From NCBI GenBank assembly GCA_963729325.1, contig CAVSNS010000022.1, forward strand, positions 74,573 through 138,572: DNA of 64,000 bases. The letters run 5' to 3'. Positions 54,298 to 63,414 of the stretch are shown here, piece after piece. The position numbers and the translations under genes were made by a program. The notes under the pieces were generated by a model. The model saw nothing but the letters and a program-made list of their open reading frames with translations. It was not told where the DNA came from and made no database searches. This stretch comes from JABCYV01 sp963729325. GTDB taxonomy: Bacteria; Acidobacteriota; Terriglobia; Terriglobales; Acidobacteriaceae. How positions within the stretch are numbered: position 1 is the stretch's first letter; every line of letters begins with the position of its first letter.

Positions 54298-56061
54298 CTA
54301 TTTCGAGCCCAAAACCGCCTTTGACTCTAGCTTCTCGAACACGTCTTCGGCGCGCCGTAGGGCCGCTTGCACGTTGTCACAGATATTTTCGTGGCCGATC
54401 ACTTCTTCGAATTCGGCTTGACGAATGAGTCGCGCCGGCTGCTCCCTCGCGCCGCAGAGAATAAGTGTCCGCTTGGTCGCGTGCAATTGACGCGCCATTT
54501 CTTCCAGCGCGAACAGTCCAGTGGCGTCGATAGCTGTCATGTTACGCAAGCGCAGAATCACCACGGGGGGCAACTGGTGCATCTTCTCCGTTACCACTGA
54601 AATCTTGTCCGTGGCGCCGAAGAGAAATGGCCCGTGGATGCGAAAAATAGTCGCATAATACGGAATGTCTTTGTCCTGCAAAATGTGGACCTGACCATCA
54701 CGGACATAGTCGTCCGTGACTTGCGAGACGGTCGTGGTGCTGGCCACCCGGCCAATGAACAGCAGGGCGGCCAGGATCATCCCGGCTTCGACCGCCACCG
54801 TAAGATCCGCAAACACGGTTAGCGCAAACGTCACCAGCCAGACGCTGATATCGGTCTTGGTCAGCTTGAGCAACTGAGGGATTTCCCGCCACTCGCCCAT
54901 GTTGTAGGCCACGATCATCAATATTCCTGCTAGCACTGCCATGGGAATGTAGTTGGTGAGCGGAGCAGCAAAAAGCAGAACGCACACCAGTGTCAGAGCG
55001 TGAATCATTCCTGCCACTGGTGTTTTGGCACCAGCCCGGATGTTGGTCGCGGTCCGGGCGATGGCGCCGGTAGCCGGAAGTCCGCCGAAGAAGGGCGAAA
55101 CTACGTTGGCCACGCCCTGCGCCACTAATTCGACGTTGGGATTGTGGTGATCATGGCTCATGCGATCTGCCACGACCGCCGACATCAGCGACTCGATGGC
55201 CCCCAACATCGCGACCGTAAAAGCTGGCCCCAGCAAACCGTGAATCAGATCGCTATGAAAATGTGGCACTGCGAAGTGCGGCAACCCACTCGGAATCCCG
55301 CCGAAGCGCGTGCCAATGGTCTCGACTGGCAGTTTGAGGGCAAACACCGCAGCCGTGCCAGCAAGCATGGCCACGATCGGTCCAGGGATACGGCTTGAAA
55401 GCGCACGGCACAACAACATTGCGACTACGGTGCCGACGGCAAGGATAGTCGCTTCATACGACAAAGTATGAAAGTTCCTCGCGATCGCCTCCATCCGCAG
55501 CCAGAACACGCCGGGAACTTTGTCGATGTGGAGTCCGAAGAAGTCTTTAAGCTGAGTGCTGGCAATCAGTACCGCAATACCGTTGGTGAAGCCGACAACC
55601 ACGGGACGCGGAATAAACTTCACTGCCGTTCCCATGCCGGTCGCGCCCAGAATCACGAGCAGAATACCCGCCATTACCGTGCACATGAACAGGCCGTCCA
55701 CGCCGTGTGCAGCCACGATTCCGGCGACAACCACAACGAAAGCGCCGGTCGGCCCGCCGATTTGCGTTTTCGATCCACCCAGGGCTGAAATCAGAAATCC
55801 GGTCACGACGGCGCAGTAAATTCCGGCTTGCGGAGTGAGCCCTGAGGCGATGGCAAAAGCCATGGCCAGCGGCAGCGCCACCAGGCCCACGGTCACTCCG
55901 GCAACCAGATCGTGCACAAACTTGTTCAGGTTGTAATCGCGCAGGCAGAGGATGGACTTAGGAACCCAGCGATCATCCAGGCTTACCAATGGAAGAGCAC
56001 GATCCATAAATGCTTGATTATGCCAGCAGGGTGTCTCAGCCGGCAGTGAATAGTCCGGCAC
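54298..56061 (-). CDS. SulP-family anion transporter with STAS domain
   Basis: A 587-residue transporter (56061; internal ATG at 56007 gives MDRALPLVSLDDRWVPKSIL and may be the true start). Membrane core of about 11-14 helices with SulP landmarks: GVTVGLVALPLAMAFAIASG, GAFVVVVAGIVAAHGVDGLF, GPAFTVAMLGAIESLMSAVV, FFGGLPATGAIARTATNIRA and GMILAALLFIGRVASTTTVS. The cytoplasmic STAS domain follows (ATIFRIHGPFLFGATDKISV, VVILRLRNMTAIDATGLFAL). Likely a bicarbonate, sulfate or dicarboxylate symporter in the inner membrane; specificity is not readable from sequence alone. Confidence 0.9.
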   Translation of the reverse strand: MPDYSLPAETPCWHNQAFMDRALPLVSLDDRWVPKSILCLRDYNLNKFVHDLVAGVTVGLVALPLAMAFAIASGLTPQAGIYCAVVTGFLISALGGSKTQIGGPTGAFVVVVAGIVAAHGVDGLFMCTVMAGILLVILGATGMGTAVKFIPRPVVVGFTNGIAVLIASTQLKDFFGLHIDKVPGVFWLRMEAIARNFHTLSYEATILAVGTVVAMLLCRALSSRIPGPIVAMLAGTAAVFALKLPVETIGTRFGGIPSGLPHFAVPHFHSDLIHGLLGPAFTVAMLGAIESLMSAVVADRMSHDHHNPNVELVAQGVANVVSPFFGGLPATGAIARTATNIRAGAKTPVAGMIHALTLVCVLLFAAPLTNYIPMAVLAGILMIVAYNMGEWREIPQLLKLTKTDISVWLVTFALTVFADLTVAVEAGMILAALLFIGRVASTTTVSQVTDDYVRDGQVHILQDKDIPYYATIFRIHGPFLFGATDKISVVTEKMHQLPPVVILRLRNMTAIDATGLFALEEMARQLHATKRTLILCGAREQPARLIRQAEFEEVIGHENICDNVQAALRRAEDVFEKLESKAVLGSK

Positions 56062-56149
56062 GGAGGTATTAACCCCATTTCGCTGCCTGCGTTTTCCGGT
56101 GCGTCGTTTGCTGGGAGTACGGGTGAATGAGTGGCTGAATTGTCCTACA

Positions 56150-56190
56150 AAAGAGAGATGGCCAGATCAGTCGCTCAATCTGGCCCTTGC
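56150..56190 (-). terminator. Rho-independent-like terminator of glutamine synthetase
   Basis: On the minus strand GGCCAGAT pairs with ATCTGGCC (56160-56167 and 56178-56185) around a 10-nt loop, followed by ATCTCTCTTTTG. It lies about 40 bp after the glutamine synthetase stop. Confidence 0.6.
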
Positions 56191-56225
56191 TTCAACGCTT
56201 CTTACAGATTCAGAAAGCAGTCACT

Positions 56226-57656
56226 CTAGAACAAATTCCACAGGAACTGATTGTAGACGTCGTGGTGATACTGCACTTCTGGAGCTTTCACGAAGGTTCC
56301 CAGCAGACGCGAACAGCGATCTGCGGAGGCTTGCTTCAAATCGGCGTAGCGGGCTTTCACGTCCCCGCCCAGCAGCTTAGTCGTCCATTCGGCCTTGCGG
56401 AAGTTCGCCAGCGCGTCGTAGATATTGTCCGGCAAGTAACGCTCGGCCTGGCGAAGGTTCTTGATTTTCGCCGTGTCGCCATCGATGCCGGTCTTGAAGA
56501 TCGAGTACATCACCAGATAAGGATTCGCATCGGGAGCGACTGACCGAACCTCTACCCGCATACTCCTTTCGTTTCCGATCGGAATACGAATCATCGACCC
56601 GCGATCAACGGGCGACGCCTTGAGCTGATTGGGCGCTTCGAAATGCGGATCGAGCCGCCGATAGGCGTTCACACTGGGATTCAACAGCAGGCAAATGTCG
56701 TTGCCATGGGTAAGGATGCGATCGATGAATGCCCAGCCCATCTTGCTCAGCTTCTCTTCGCCCTTCGCATCCCAGAAAAGGTTCTTGCCGCCTTTACTGA
56801 TGGATACATTGGTGTGCATGCCGCTGCCGTTCACACCCACCACCGGCTTGGGCAGGAACGATGCGGTAAAACCCATTCGCGTCGCCACTTGCCGGCAGAC
56901 GAGCTTATAAAGCTGGATATGGTCGGCAGCGGCCACGACCTCCGCGTAGCCATAATTTATTTCAAACTGTGAAGGCGCCACTTCGGGATGGTCCTTCTCA
57001 TTCTGGAAACCCATCGAGCGCTGCACTTCAGCCGTGGTGTCAATGAATGTGCGTAGCGGATCGCCTGGCAGCGAGTGATAGTAGCCGCCCGTGTTGACGT
57101 ATTCGAACTTTCCGGTTTCGTGGTAGCGGCGCTCCGCATCTGGGCCCTGGAATAGGAATCCCTCAATTTCATTGGCGGCGTTCAGTGTGTACCCTTCCTT
57201 CTTATAGAGTCCGTCAGCATAGGTCTTCAGGATGCCGCGAATGTCGGCAGCGTAAGGTGTTCCCCCCTTGTCGATAACATCACCGAAAACCAGGACCTTG
57301 CCTGGCCCAAACACATCCGCTGGGCCCCAATAGAACGCACTCCAGTCGATGCCGAGGCGCAGATCGCTCTCTCGCTGGGCGGTGAAGCCGCGAATCGAAG
57401 AACCGTCAAAAGTCAGGTTGTCCCAGCTCTTGAGCAGGAACTTCTTGTCGTAATCGAGCATGTGCAGACGGCCTTCCAGATCGCTGAAGAGGACGGTCAC
57501 CGCCTTGATCCGCTTTTCGTCCGTCAGGTACTTGAGCCGCTCCTCTTGAATCTTCTGGATAGCGACCCTCTTCATGCGTTGCTCTTTCGCGTGTAAATTC
57601 AGCTCTTCCAACTCTCCATAGGAAAGCGCCAGAAAATTACGCAGTTCGTTCGACAT
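56226..57656 (-). CDS. glnA: Glutamine synthetase, type I
   Basis: A 476-residue enzyme that makes glutamine from glutamate, ammonia and ATP. Motifs in order: VLFSDLEGRLHMLDYDKK, FDGSSIRGFTAQRESDLRL (the GS beta-grasp signature), NAANEIEGFLFQ (metal Glu), HPEVAPSQFEINYGYAEVVA, LPKPVVGVNGSGMHTNVSIS (active-site His), LLNPSVNAYRRLDPHF and SMIRIPIGNERSMRVEVRSV. An N-terminal helical extension of about 45 residues (LSYGELEELNLHAKEQRMKR) precedes the usual start. A single-gene unit with its own terminator. Confidence 0.95.
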   Translation of the reverse strand: MSNELRNFLALSYGELEELNLHAKEQRMKRVAIQKIQEERLKYLTDEKRIKAVTVLFSDLEGRLHMLDYDKKFLLKSWDNLTFDGSSIRGFTAQRESDLRLGIDWSAFYWGPADVFGPGKVLVFGDVIDKGGTPYAADIRGILKTYADGLYKKEGYTLNAANEIEGFLFQGPDAERRYHETGKFEYVNTGGYYHSLPGDPLRTFIDTTAEVQRSMGFQNEKDHPEVAPSQFEINYGYAEVVAAADHIQLYKLVCRQVATRMGFTASFLPKPVVGVNGSGMHTNVSISKGGKNLFWDAKGEEKLSKMGWAFIDRILTHGNDICLLLNPSVNAYRRLDPHFEAPNQLKASPVDRGSMIRIPIGNERSMRVEVRSVAPDANPYLVMYSIFKTGIDGDTAKIKNLRQAERYLPDNIYDALANFRKAEWTTKLLGGDVKARYADLKQASADRCSRLLGTFVKAPEVQYHHDVYNQFLWNLF

Positions 57657-57896
57657 GAATCTCCTTCATTTCAGTGAAGCTCGCGGTTGCAGTGGGGATC
57701 CTACGGCTGGCTCGCACCAACTAGATTACCGCGAAGGCTACCTGCACGCCTATCAAAAAAGCTTATGGGCCACATCGAAGGAATTTATCCAAAAAGCGGG
57801 TGTCATCCATTTGTGGATGCCAAGCTCCCTTGAAAACCTGGATCGAATCGTTACCTGCCCGAATCGAAAATAGATAAATCACCAAATGGAGGCTTT

Positions 57897-58379
57897 ATGC
57901 AATCACGAATCGATGGCGCAAAAGTTGCTCCGGGCGGCTACAAAGTCATGCTTGGACTGGAAGCGTATCTTCATGAATCCTACGTCGAACTTGCTCTTCT
58001 TCATCTCATAAAATTGCGGGCCTCGCAAATCAATGGCTGTGCCTATTGCATCGATATGCATTGGAAAGATCTCCGGGCGATCGGAGAAAACGAACAGCGT
58101 CTGTACGGACTCGATGCCTGGCGCGAGGCGCCGTACTATAGCGAGCGCGAACGCGCGGCCTTGGCCTGGACCGAGGCTGTCACTCGCATCACCGACGGCC
58201 ACGTGCCGGATCAGGTCTACGAAGACGTTCGCCAGCATTTCAGCGAGAAAGAATTGGCCGATCTGACCCTGGCCGTGGCGACCATCAATGCGTGGAACCG
58301 TCTGGCGATTGCCTCTCGGTCAGTTCCGGGAACCTATCAGCCAGTCGGGAAGATTCACGAAGTAACGAAGAGTGCTTGA
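57897..58379 (+). CDS. Carboxymuconolactone decarboxylase/AhpD-like protein
   Basis: A 160-residue protein with GGAGG before the ATG. The AhpD-like redox motif is ASQINGCAYCIDMHWKDLRA, with CxxC and the downstream His; then YYSERERAALAWTEAVTRIT and FSEKELADLTLAVATINAWN. Proteins of this group act as alkyl-hydroperoxidase-like reductases, needing a thiol partner. Its promoter region is shared with the divergent glutamine synthetase. Confidence 0.9.
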   Translation: MQSRIDGAKVAPGGYKVMLGLEAYLHESYVELALLHLIKLRASQINGCAYCIDMHWKDLRAIGENEQRLYGLDAWREAPYYSERERAALAWTEAVTRITDGHVPDQVYEDVRQHFSEKELADLTLAVATINAWNRLAIASRSVPGTYQPVGKIHEVTKSA

Positions 58380-58413
58380 TCTGGAGGGTTAGTTTCGAGC
58401 GTTACCGCCGATA

Positions 58414-58441
58414 CCCATCCTTCCTGCGTGGGAAGGATGGG
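58414..58441. terminator. Bidirectional terminator hairpin
   Basis: CCCATCCTTCC (58414-58424) and GGAAGGATGGG (58431-58441) form an 11-bp perfect stem with a 6-nt loop between convergent genes. No long T-tract, so termination efficiency is uncertain. Confidence 0.6.
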
Positions 58442-58480
58442 GGACTCCAGATTAGCTTAACAGTGCGTTTGTTTCGCCTC

Positions 58481-59143
58481 TTACTTTTTCTCGCGGGCGC
58501 GACGGGCGGCTTCGGCGACGGAAGTCTGCTCTCCAGTCTGGCTCGCCGGAATCAACGCGCCATCGCCACCGCTGACCGTTTCACCGGTTACCGTGTGTTG
58601 CGAGCTCAACGACTGCACTGCGGGCGGCGCCGCGACTGTGGTGGTTGCCTTTGACGTCGCCACTGGCGGTTCCGGATTCGCCTCCTCAACCGAGACTCTG
58701 GCCTTGTCAACCACCTTGCTCGGATCCAGCGGCTTCAGCTTCGACGACTTCAGCTCATAGATTCCCTGTTCCGCAGACATAAGGACCAGGCGGCCATGTC
58801 CTTTCGCGAAGCCGGTTGCGATCTCCACTCGGAGAAAGTATTCCTGCCCGGCCTTCATGTCCAATTCGATTCCGGACTGCTTATCATTGGAACGGAAGCT
58901 ATGTTTGCCCGGATCGAGTTTCACCGTAAAGTAGCGGCCATTCTCCGCGCGGGCAAGCTCCGTTTCATCGCACCAAACCGAAGGCGCCAGGGCGCTACCC
59001 ACAAACTGCTTATAGCGATAAACGTAAACCGTGGCCGTGGACGGCTTGGCGTCGGTAGTCGATGGAGTTGCTGCTGGCTCCTGAGCCAACGCAGGCAGAC
59101 CTGTCAGGCAGACAACCAAAGCTAGAATTCTAAGCAAACGCAT
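58481..59143 (-). CDS. DUF2846-domain exported protein
   Basis: A 220-residue protein with signal peptide (MRLLRILALVVCLTGLPALA). A small beta domain follows: ATVYVYRYKQFVGSALAPSV, WCDETELARAENGRYFTVKL, PGKHSFRSNDKQSGIELDMK and GQEYFLRVEIATGFAKGHGR, typical of DUF2846 carrier-like lipoprotein-related domains. The C-terminal 70 residues are a Pro/Ala/Thr-rich low-complexity tail (SKATTTVAAPPAVQSLSSQH) ending AARRAREKK. Function unknown; periplasmic or surface location. Confidence 0.8.
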   Translation of the reverse strand: MRLLRILALVVCLTGLPALAQEPAATPSTTDAKPSTATVYVYRYKQFVGSALAPSVWCDETELARAENGRYFTVKLDPGKHSFRSNDKQSGIELDMKAGQEYFLRVEIATGFAKGHGRLVLMSAEQGIYELKSSKLKPLDPSKVVDKARVSVEEANPEPPVATSKATTTVAAPPAVQSLSSQHTVTGETVSGGDGALIPASQTGEQTSVAEAARRAREKK

Positions 59144-59355
59144 CTTCTCCCTTTCGTGTGAGACGCTTCACCGGTCGTTCAGCACTCCGGTAGGCCGGTC
59201 TCAGATATTCAGGCTGTCCAAAGGATATGGAGTGCCAGATTTGCTCTCAAGTTACGGCAGTACCAATGGGCAGAAAGGAAAATGGCAGGTCCGTTTCTGA
59301 AGGCGGCCTTTATTTATATACTTGGCCAGCCGATGCCGCTGGCCGGAGAAAGCCT

Positions 59356-59919
59356 ATGAGAAGCCCCATACTCGCCACACTGTTGCTTGCACTTAGCTCC
59401 GCAATGGCTCACGCCGGGGACATCGACGGCGCCGCTTCCAAGGTCACGGTGCACGTGGAAAAATCCGGCCTGTTCTCCGCCTTTGCGCACAACCACATCA
59501 TCTCTGCCCCACTCGCTGCCGGACACCTCGACCTCGAAAAACGCACTGTCGAACTCAAATTCCATTCGGAGGAAATGAAAGTCGTCGACCAAGGCATCAG
59601 CGACTCCGAGCGATCCGACATCGACCACACCATGAAAAGCGACAAGGTCCTCGACCCCGCCCGCTTCCCGGAGATTTCGTTCGTCTCAACCTCGGTCGAA
59701 AGCACCGGCGCCAACCGCTACCTGGTCCGCGGCAATCTCACGATGCACGGCGCTACCCAGTCGGTCGAATTGCCCGTTGCTTTTTCCGAAGGGAAATATT
59801 CGGGCAGTGTAAAGTTGAAGCAGACCGAGTTCGGCATCACCCCAGTAAAAATCGCCGGCGGCACAGTCCGAGTGAAAGACGTGGTTGAGATCGTGTTCGA
59901 GATGGTGCTCGCCAAATGA
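59356..59919 (+). CDS. YceI-family periplasmic protein
   Basis: 187 residues from ATG 59356 (GGAGAA upstream; the frame is open to 59227 without a better start). Signal peptide MRSPILATLLLALSSAMAHA. YceI features: SKVTVHVEKSGLFSAFAHNH, AAGHLDLEKRTVELKFHSEE, SDKVLDPARFPEISFVSTSV, GNLTMHGATQSVELPVAFSE and KLKQTEFGITPVKIAGGTVR. The family forms a lipocalin-like barrel that binds isoprenoids or other lipids in the periplasm. Confidence 0.9.
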   Translation: MRSPILATLLLALSSAMAHAGDIDGAASKVTVHVEKSGLFSAFAHNHIISAPLAAGHLDLEKRTVELKFHSEEMKVVDQGISDSERSDIDHTMKSDKVLDPARFPEISFVSTSVESTGANRYLVRGNLTMHGATQSVELPVAFSEGKYSGSVKLKQTEFGITPVKIAGGTVRVKDVVEIVFEMVLAK

Positions 59920-60034
59920 CTAACCAGGGAACTCCCGTCGGCCTCGTTCGCATGGCCCTAAGGGATGTTCTAGGGTTCTCTGCTCTTCGCCCTGCGTCCG
60001 GGACATTGCATCCCCCGTCTGGCCATGGACATCT

Positions 60035-61081
60035 ATGACCGTTATGGAATTCCGACAGCTCGGCTATTCTGGATTGAAGGTTCCGGTTCTTAGCTTTGGC
60101 ACGGGAACATTTGGTGGACGCGGCGAGTTCTTTCAAGCCTGGGGGAATAGCGACGTGAAAGAGGCCACGCGCCTGGTGGATATCTGCCTCGACGCGGGCG
60201 TTAATTTCTTTGACACCGCCGATGTCTATTCGCAGGGTGCGTCAGAGGAAATCCTGGGTAAGGCTATCGCCGGCCGCCGCAACGCAGTTCTTATCTCGAC
60301 TAAAACAACCTTCGCGATGGGCGACGGGCCGAATGATCTCGGTTCATCGCGCCATCATCTGATTCAGGCGTGCGAGGCCAGCCTTCGCCGTCTGAATACC
60401 GACTACATCGACGTCTATCACATGCATGGCTTTGACGCCCTTACACCGGTGGAAGAAACCCTCAAGACGCTCGACACGCTGGTGCAAAGCGGCAAAGTCC
60501 GCTACATAGCCTGCTCGAATTTCTCCGGATGGCATCTGATGAAGTCGCTGGCGGTTTCCGAGAGATATGGATGGGCGCGTTACGTCGCGCATCAGGCCTA
60601 TTATTCGCTCGTCGGGCGGGAGTATGAATGGGAACTCATGCCCCTGGCACTTGATCAGAAAGTCGGCACCATCGTCTGGAGTCCTCTGGGATGGGGCCGA
60701 CTGACTGGCAAAATTCGGCGAAGTCAGCCTCTGCCAAAAGTCAGCAGGCTGCACACCACTGCTGAACAAGGTCCGCCGGTCGCAGATGATTATCTCTACA
60801 AGGTTGTCGAGGCGTTGGACGAAGTGGCACGTGAAACAGGGAAGACGGTGCCGCAAATCGCGCTGAACTGGCTCCTGCAGCGCCCCACCGTGGCCAACGT
60901 GATCATCGGCGCGCGCAACGAAGAGCAGCTTCGTCAAAATCTTGGCGCGGTCGGATGGAAGCTCACTCCGGAACAGATCGCGCGCCTGGACGCTGCGAGC
61001 GACGTAACACCGGTATATCCTTACTGGCATCAGCGGCAGTTCGCGACGCGTAATCCTCTGCCGGTGCCAGAGGCAGCATGA
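60035..61081 (+). CDS. Aldo/keto reductase
   Basis: A 348-residue NADPH-dependent oxidoreductase (ATG 60035 or 60044, the latter giving MEFRQLGYSGLKVPVLSFGT). Catalytic tetrad visible: Asp and Tyr in NFFDTADVYSQGASEEILGK, Lys in VLISTKTTFA, His in IDVYHMHGFD. Cofactor-site elements are IVWSPLGWGRLTGKIRR and ANVIIGARNEEQLRQNLGAV. It resembles AKR11/YghZ-like members. Substrate unknown. Confidence 0.93.
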   Translation: MTVMEFRQLGYSGLKVPVLSFGTGTFGGRGEFFQAWGNSDVKEATRLVDICLDAGVNFFDTADVYSQGASEEILGKAIAGRRNAVLISTKTTFAMGDGPNDLGSSRHHLIQACEASLRRLNTDYIDVYHMHGFDALTPVEETLKTLDTLVQSGKVRYIACSNFSGWHLMKSLAVSERYGWARYVAHQAYYSLVGREYEWELMPLALDQKVGTIVWSPLGWGRLTGKIRRSQPLPKVSRLHTTAEQGPPVADDYLYKVVEALDEVARETGKTVPQIALNWLLQRPTVANVIIGARNEEQLRQNLGAVGWKLTPEQIARLDAASDVTPVYPYWHQRQFATRNPLPVPEAA

Positions 61082-61177
61082 TTCGGTGTAGGGCGGACAC
61101 ACCTGTCTGTGCCACACCTTAAAGCCAAACAAGGCTCCGGCAAAAGCGACCTTCGCGAGTACGGCAGTGCTCGAAGC

Positions 61178-62437
61178 TTAAGGTTTAATCTTAAACACCG
61201 TTCCACAGCCGTGTGGGCAGATGTTGGGATTACCAAAATAACCACCCAACACGGTGGCACCATAGAGGTTGCCTGCTGCGTCCCGAACTAGAGAGCCGAC
61301 CGGACCGCACCCCTCTGCTCCCCCTGCAATATTGTGCAAGTTGGTTAGTTTGCGTAGGGCGTCCAGCTTGAAAACGGTTCCGCAAGTATTCTTATTTGGG
61401 CCCGATTGGGTGGTCCCATATAGGTTTCCGACTGCATCGAGAATCACGGAGACAGGAACGTTCCCATCGGGACCGCCATGGAAGGCGTGCAAGACTGTCA
61501 ACTCGCCCTTGGCGTCGAGTTTGAACACAACACCGCAACCTGCCCCGCCGTTATACGGGCATGCCAGATCGCCGCCGGCGGAAGTGATGCCGTAGAGATT
61601 GCCCGCCGAGTCCAATACCAGACCGCCGGAGGGGGTGCTGCCATCTTTTCCACCGGTGAAACTGTGAAGCACGGTCTTCTTGCCGGACGTATCAAGTTTG
61701 AAGATTGTTCCGCACCCCGAAACCGGCACGCACCCCTTGCCGCCTTGGGAAGTGACGCCAAAAAGGTTGCCCGCGCTGTCGCGAATCAAACTGTTCGGCT
61801 CCGCTCCGTCCGCATTGTTGCGGAAGGAGTACAACACTTCGTAGCGGCCGGTCGGTCCCAGCTCAAAAACCGTTCCACAACCTTGGCCGTTAGGGCACAT
61901 CGGATCACTGCTGCCACCTCCCAAGAGGGTCATGCCGTACAACTTCCCAGCCGCGTCGCGGGACAAGCTTCCCGTGGGCAAATCTCCGTCGGGGCTACCC
62001 TCGAACTTGTACAACTCGGTGTACGCGCGATTCTTGGCAACTTCGAACACGAATCCGTGTCCGAGACCGCCGCCCGCCGTGCCATATAGGTTGCCGTTCC
62101 CGTCTCGGACCAATCCCGAGGAAGCCAATCCTTGGGCCCCTCCCTCGAAGGTATGAAGCGCAGTCAAGTTCCCGGCGGCATCCAGCCGAAACACAGTTCC
62201 GCAGCCTGGATGAAGAGAAACGTTGCAGGTTATATCGGCGCCAAACTGGGTTGTGCCGTAGAGGTTGCCTCGTGCATCCCTAACCATTGTTGCAGTAGAC
62301 GGGTTGGCTCCGTCGGCCCCACCGGTAAACGAATACAGCACAGTGAAGGTTGGCGCTTGTGCCCATAGAGGCGCCTGAAATGACGCGACCGCCAGACACG
62401 CGCTCAACACGAGTGCGGACATCCGAACTTTGGCCAT
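61178..62437 (-). CDS. Secreted repeat protein (GCGTVF-type, beta-propeller)
   Basis: A 419-residue protein; Shine-Dalgarno AGGGGGA 6 nt before ATG 62437. Signal peptide MAKVRMSALVLSACLAVASF. About nine repeats of roughly 40 residues share LVRDAAGNLYGTT, a CxxGCGTVFKLD-like turn with a conserved Cys pair, and LHSFTGGxDGxxP. This choice-of-anchor tandem repeat family is abundant in Acidobacteria and probably folds as a beta-propeller stabilised by disulfides. No enzyme signature. Confidence 0.85.
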   Translation of the reverse strand: MAKVRMSALVLSACLAVASFQAPLWAQAPTFTVLYSFTGGADGANPSTATMVRDARGNLYGTTQFGADITCNVSLHPGCGTVFRLDAAGNLTALHTFEGGAQGLASSGLVRDGNGNLYGTAGGGLGHGFVFEVAKNRAYTELYKFEGSPDGDLPTGSLSRDAAGKLYGMTLLGGGSSDPMCPNGQGCGTVFELGPTGRYEVLYSFRNNADGAEPNSLIRDSAGNLFGVTSQGGKGCVPVSGCGTIFKLDTSGKKTVLHSFTGGKDGSTPSGGLVLDSAGNLYGITSAGGDLACPYNGGAGCGVVFKLDAKGELTVLHAFHGGPDGNVPVSVILDAVGNLYGTTQSGPNKNTCGTVFKLDALRKLTNLHNIAGGAEGCGPVGSLVRDAAGNLYGATVLGGYFGNPNICPHGCGTVFKIKP

Positions 62438-62832
62438 AGGAATCCCCCTAGGTCTAGTTCCCCCGAGAGGTCAGGTGCAGCATGAACCTTGTGATGCCAG
62501 GATATCGGCCGGCGTAATCTGTGAACCGATCACCCTCGCTGCCATTGAAGCAGCGTTGCTCAGAAATAGTCAACTAATCGAATTCATCGACATTCTTAGC
62601 CGCCCAAACCTGAAAAGGCCCACGCACATTTCTGAACCTGGCCTTTATTTATGGCGGCAACTTAAGACGTTCGCGCGGCGTCTGAGCCGCGCGCCGAAAA
62701 CCTGCGCGAAGCGCAGCGGAGTCGAAGGAGCCTTCTCCCACACACTTTCGCGTGCAGTACGATCGGTTCCGCCGATTCGTGATTAAAGTCTGTGCGCCTA
62801 TCTGCCGTTAGAGGAAGCAGGAGGATCCAACG
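62438..62832. other. Intergenic, 395 bp, containing repeat copy 1
   Basis: Divergent spacer that includes a degenerate copy of the terminator-like repeat (62614-62646) and a shared block ending CACTTTCGCGTGCAGTAC near 62762. Promoters for both neighbours should be here. Confidence 0.4.
62610..62770 (+). repeat. Intergenic repeat, copy 1
   Basis: The stem AAAGGCC (62614-62620) / GGCCTTT (62640-62646) is followed by an AAGCGCAGCGGAGTCGAAGG segment and then CACACACTTTCGCGTGCAGT near 62740-62760. The same order of blocks occurs at 63118-63262. Confidence 0.65.
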
Positions 62833-63081
62833 ATGATCACCCCGATTCCCCACGCCACCCCTGCTCAAGCCGCGGATCAGTCGACGGCAGCACGTCAACC
62901 ATCGCTACAGCCGCCACCTCCGCCCGCCGCGACGGATACCGTCACCCTAACCGCCGCCGCCACAGTTCGACAGGAACTGGCTGAAACCTCGGTTCAAACC
63001 GCCAGAGAAGCAAGCCTCGGCGACATTCAAGCGAAGAACCTGCTGGTGAGAGAAGCGGCGGATAAAAAGCTCGGTCTCTGA
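62833..63081 (+). CDS. Small hypothetical protein
   Basis: An 82-residue protein with AGGAGG upstream. MITPIPHATPAQAADQSTAA and a Pro-rich stretch (RQPSLQPPPPPAATDTVTLT) are followed by an amphipathic helix (ATVRQELAETSVQTAREASL) and AKNLLVREAADKKLGL. No signal peptide or known domain. The layout resembles short flagellar/anti-sigma-like or export-adapter peptides, but this is a guess. Followed by a good terminator hairpin. Confidence 0.6.
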   Translation: MITPIPHATPAQAADQSTAARQPSLQPPPPPAATDTVTLTAAATVRQELAETSVQTAREASLGDIQAKNLLVREAADKKLGL

Positions 63082-63117
63082 CCTGTCTTTAGGAGACCCT
63101 TAAGGTCCCGCAGGGAA

Positions 63118-63262
63118 AAGGAAAAGGCCACGCTCATTTCTGAACGTGGCCTTTATTTAATGCCGGGAACGACCGGATTTTATCCTGCTTTGCCGAAGCC
63201 CTGAGCGAAGTCGAAGGGGAAGTCGAAGCACTCCCACACACTTTCGCGTGCAGTACAATCGG
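63118..63262 (+). repeat. Intergenic repeat, copy 2
   Basis: It shares with copy 1 the hairpin CATTTCTGAAC loop, the GAGCGAAGTCGAAGG segment and CACACACTTTCGCGTGCAGT at about 63236. Block order is the same, so this is a direct duplication of about 150 bp flanking the small gene. Confidence 0.65.
63123..63158 (+). terminator. Rho-independent-like terminator
   Basis: AAAGGCCACG (63123-63132) and CGTGGCCTTT (63145-63154) form a perfect 10-bp stem followed by ATTTAA, 40 bp after the stop of the small hypothetical gene. Confidence 0.7.
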
Positions 63263-63414
63263 CCCTGCAGGGCTTAACTTGAGGCGCTTTGCGGGCGTGA
63301 GCGCAGCGGGAGCCCGCAGCCGAAATCCTGAGCGTTCTGTGCGAAGGATCCATTCTTACGTCGGGGAACAGGCGCATCGATCGCGGTGTCTATTAAAAAC
63401 GGAGGACAACGTCC

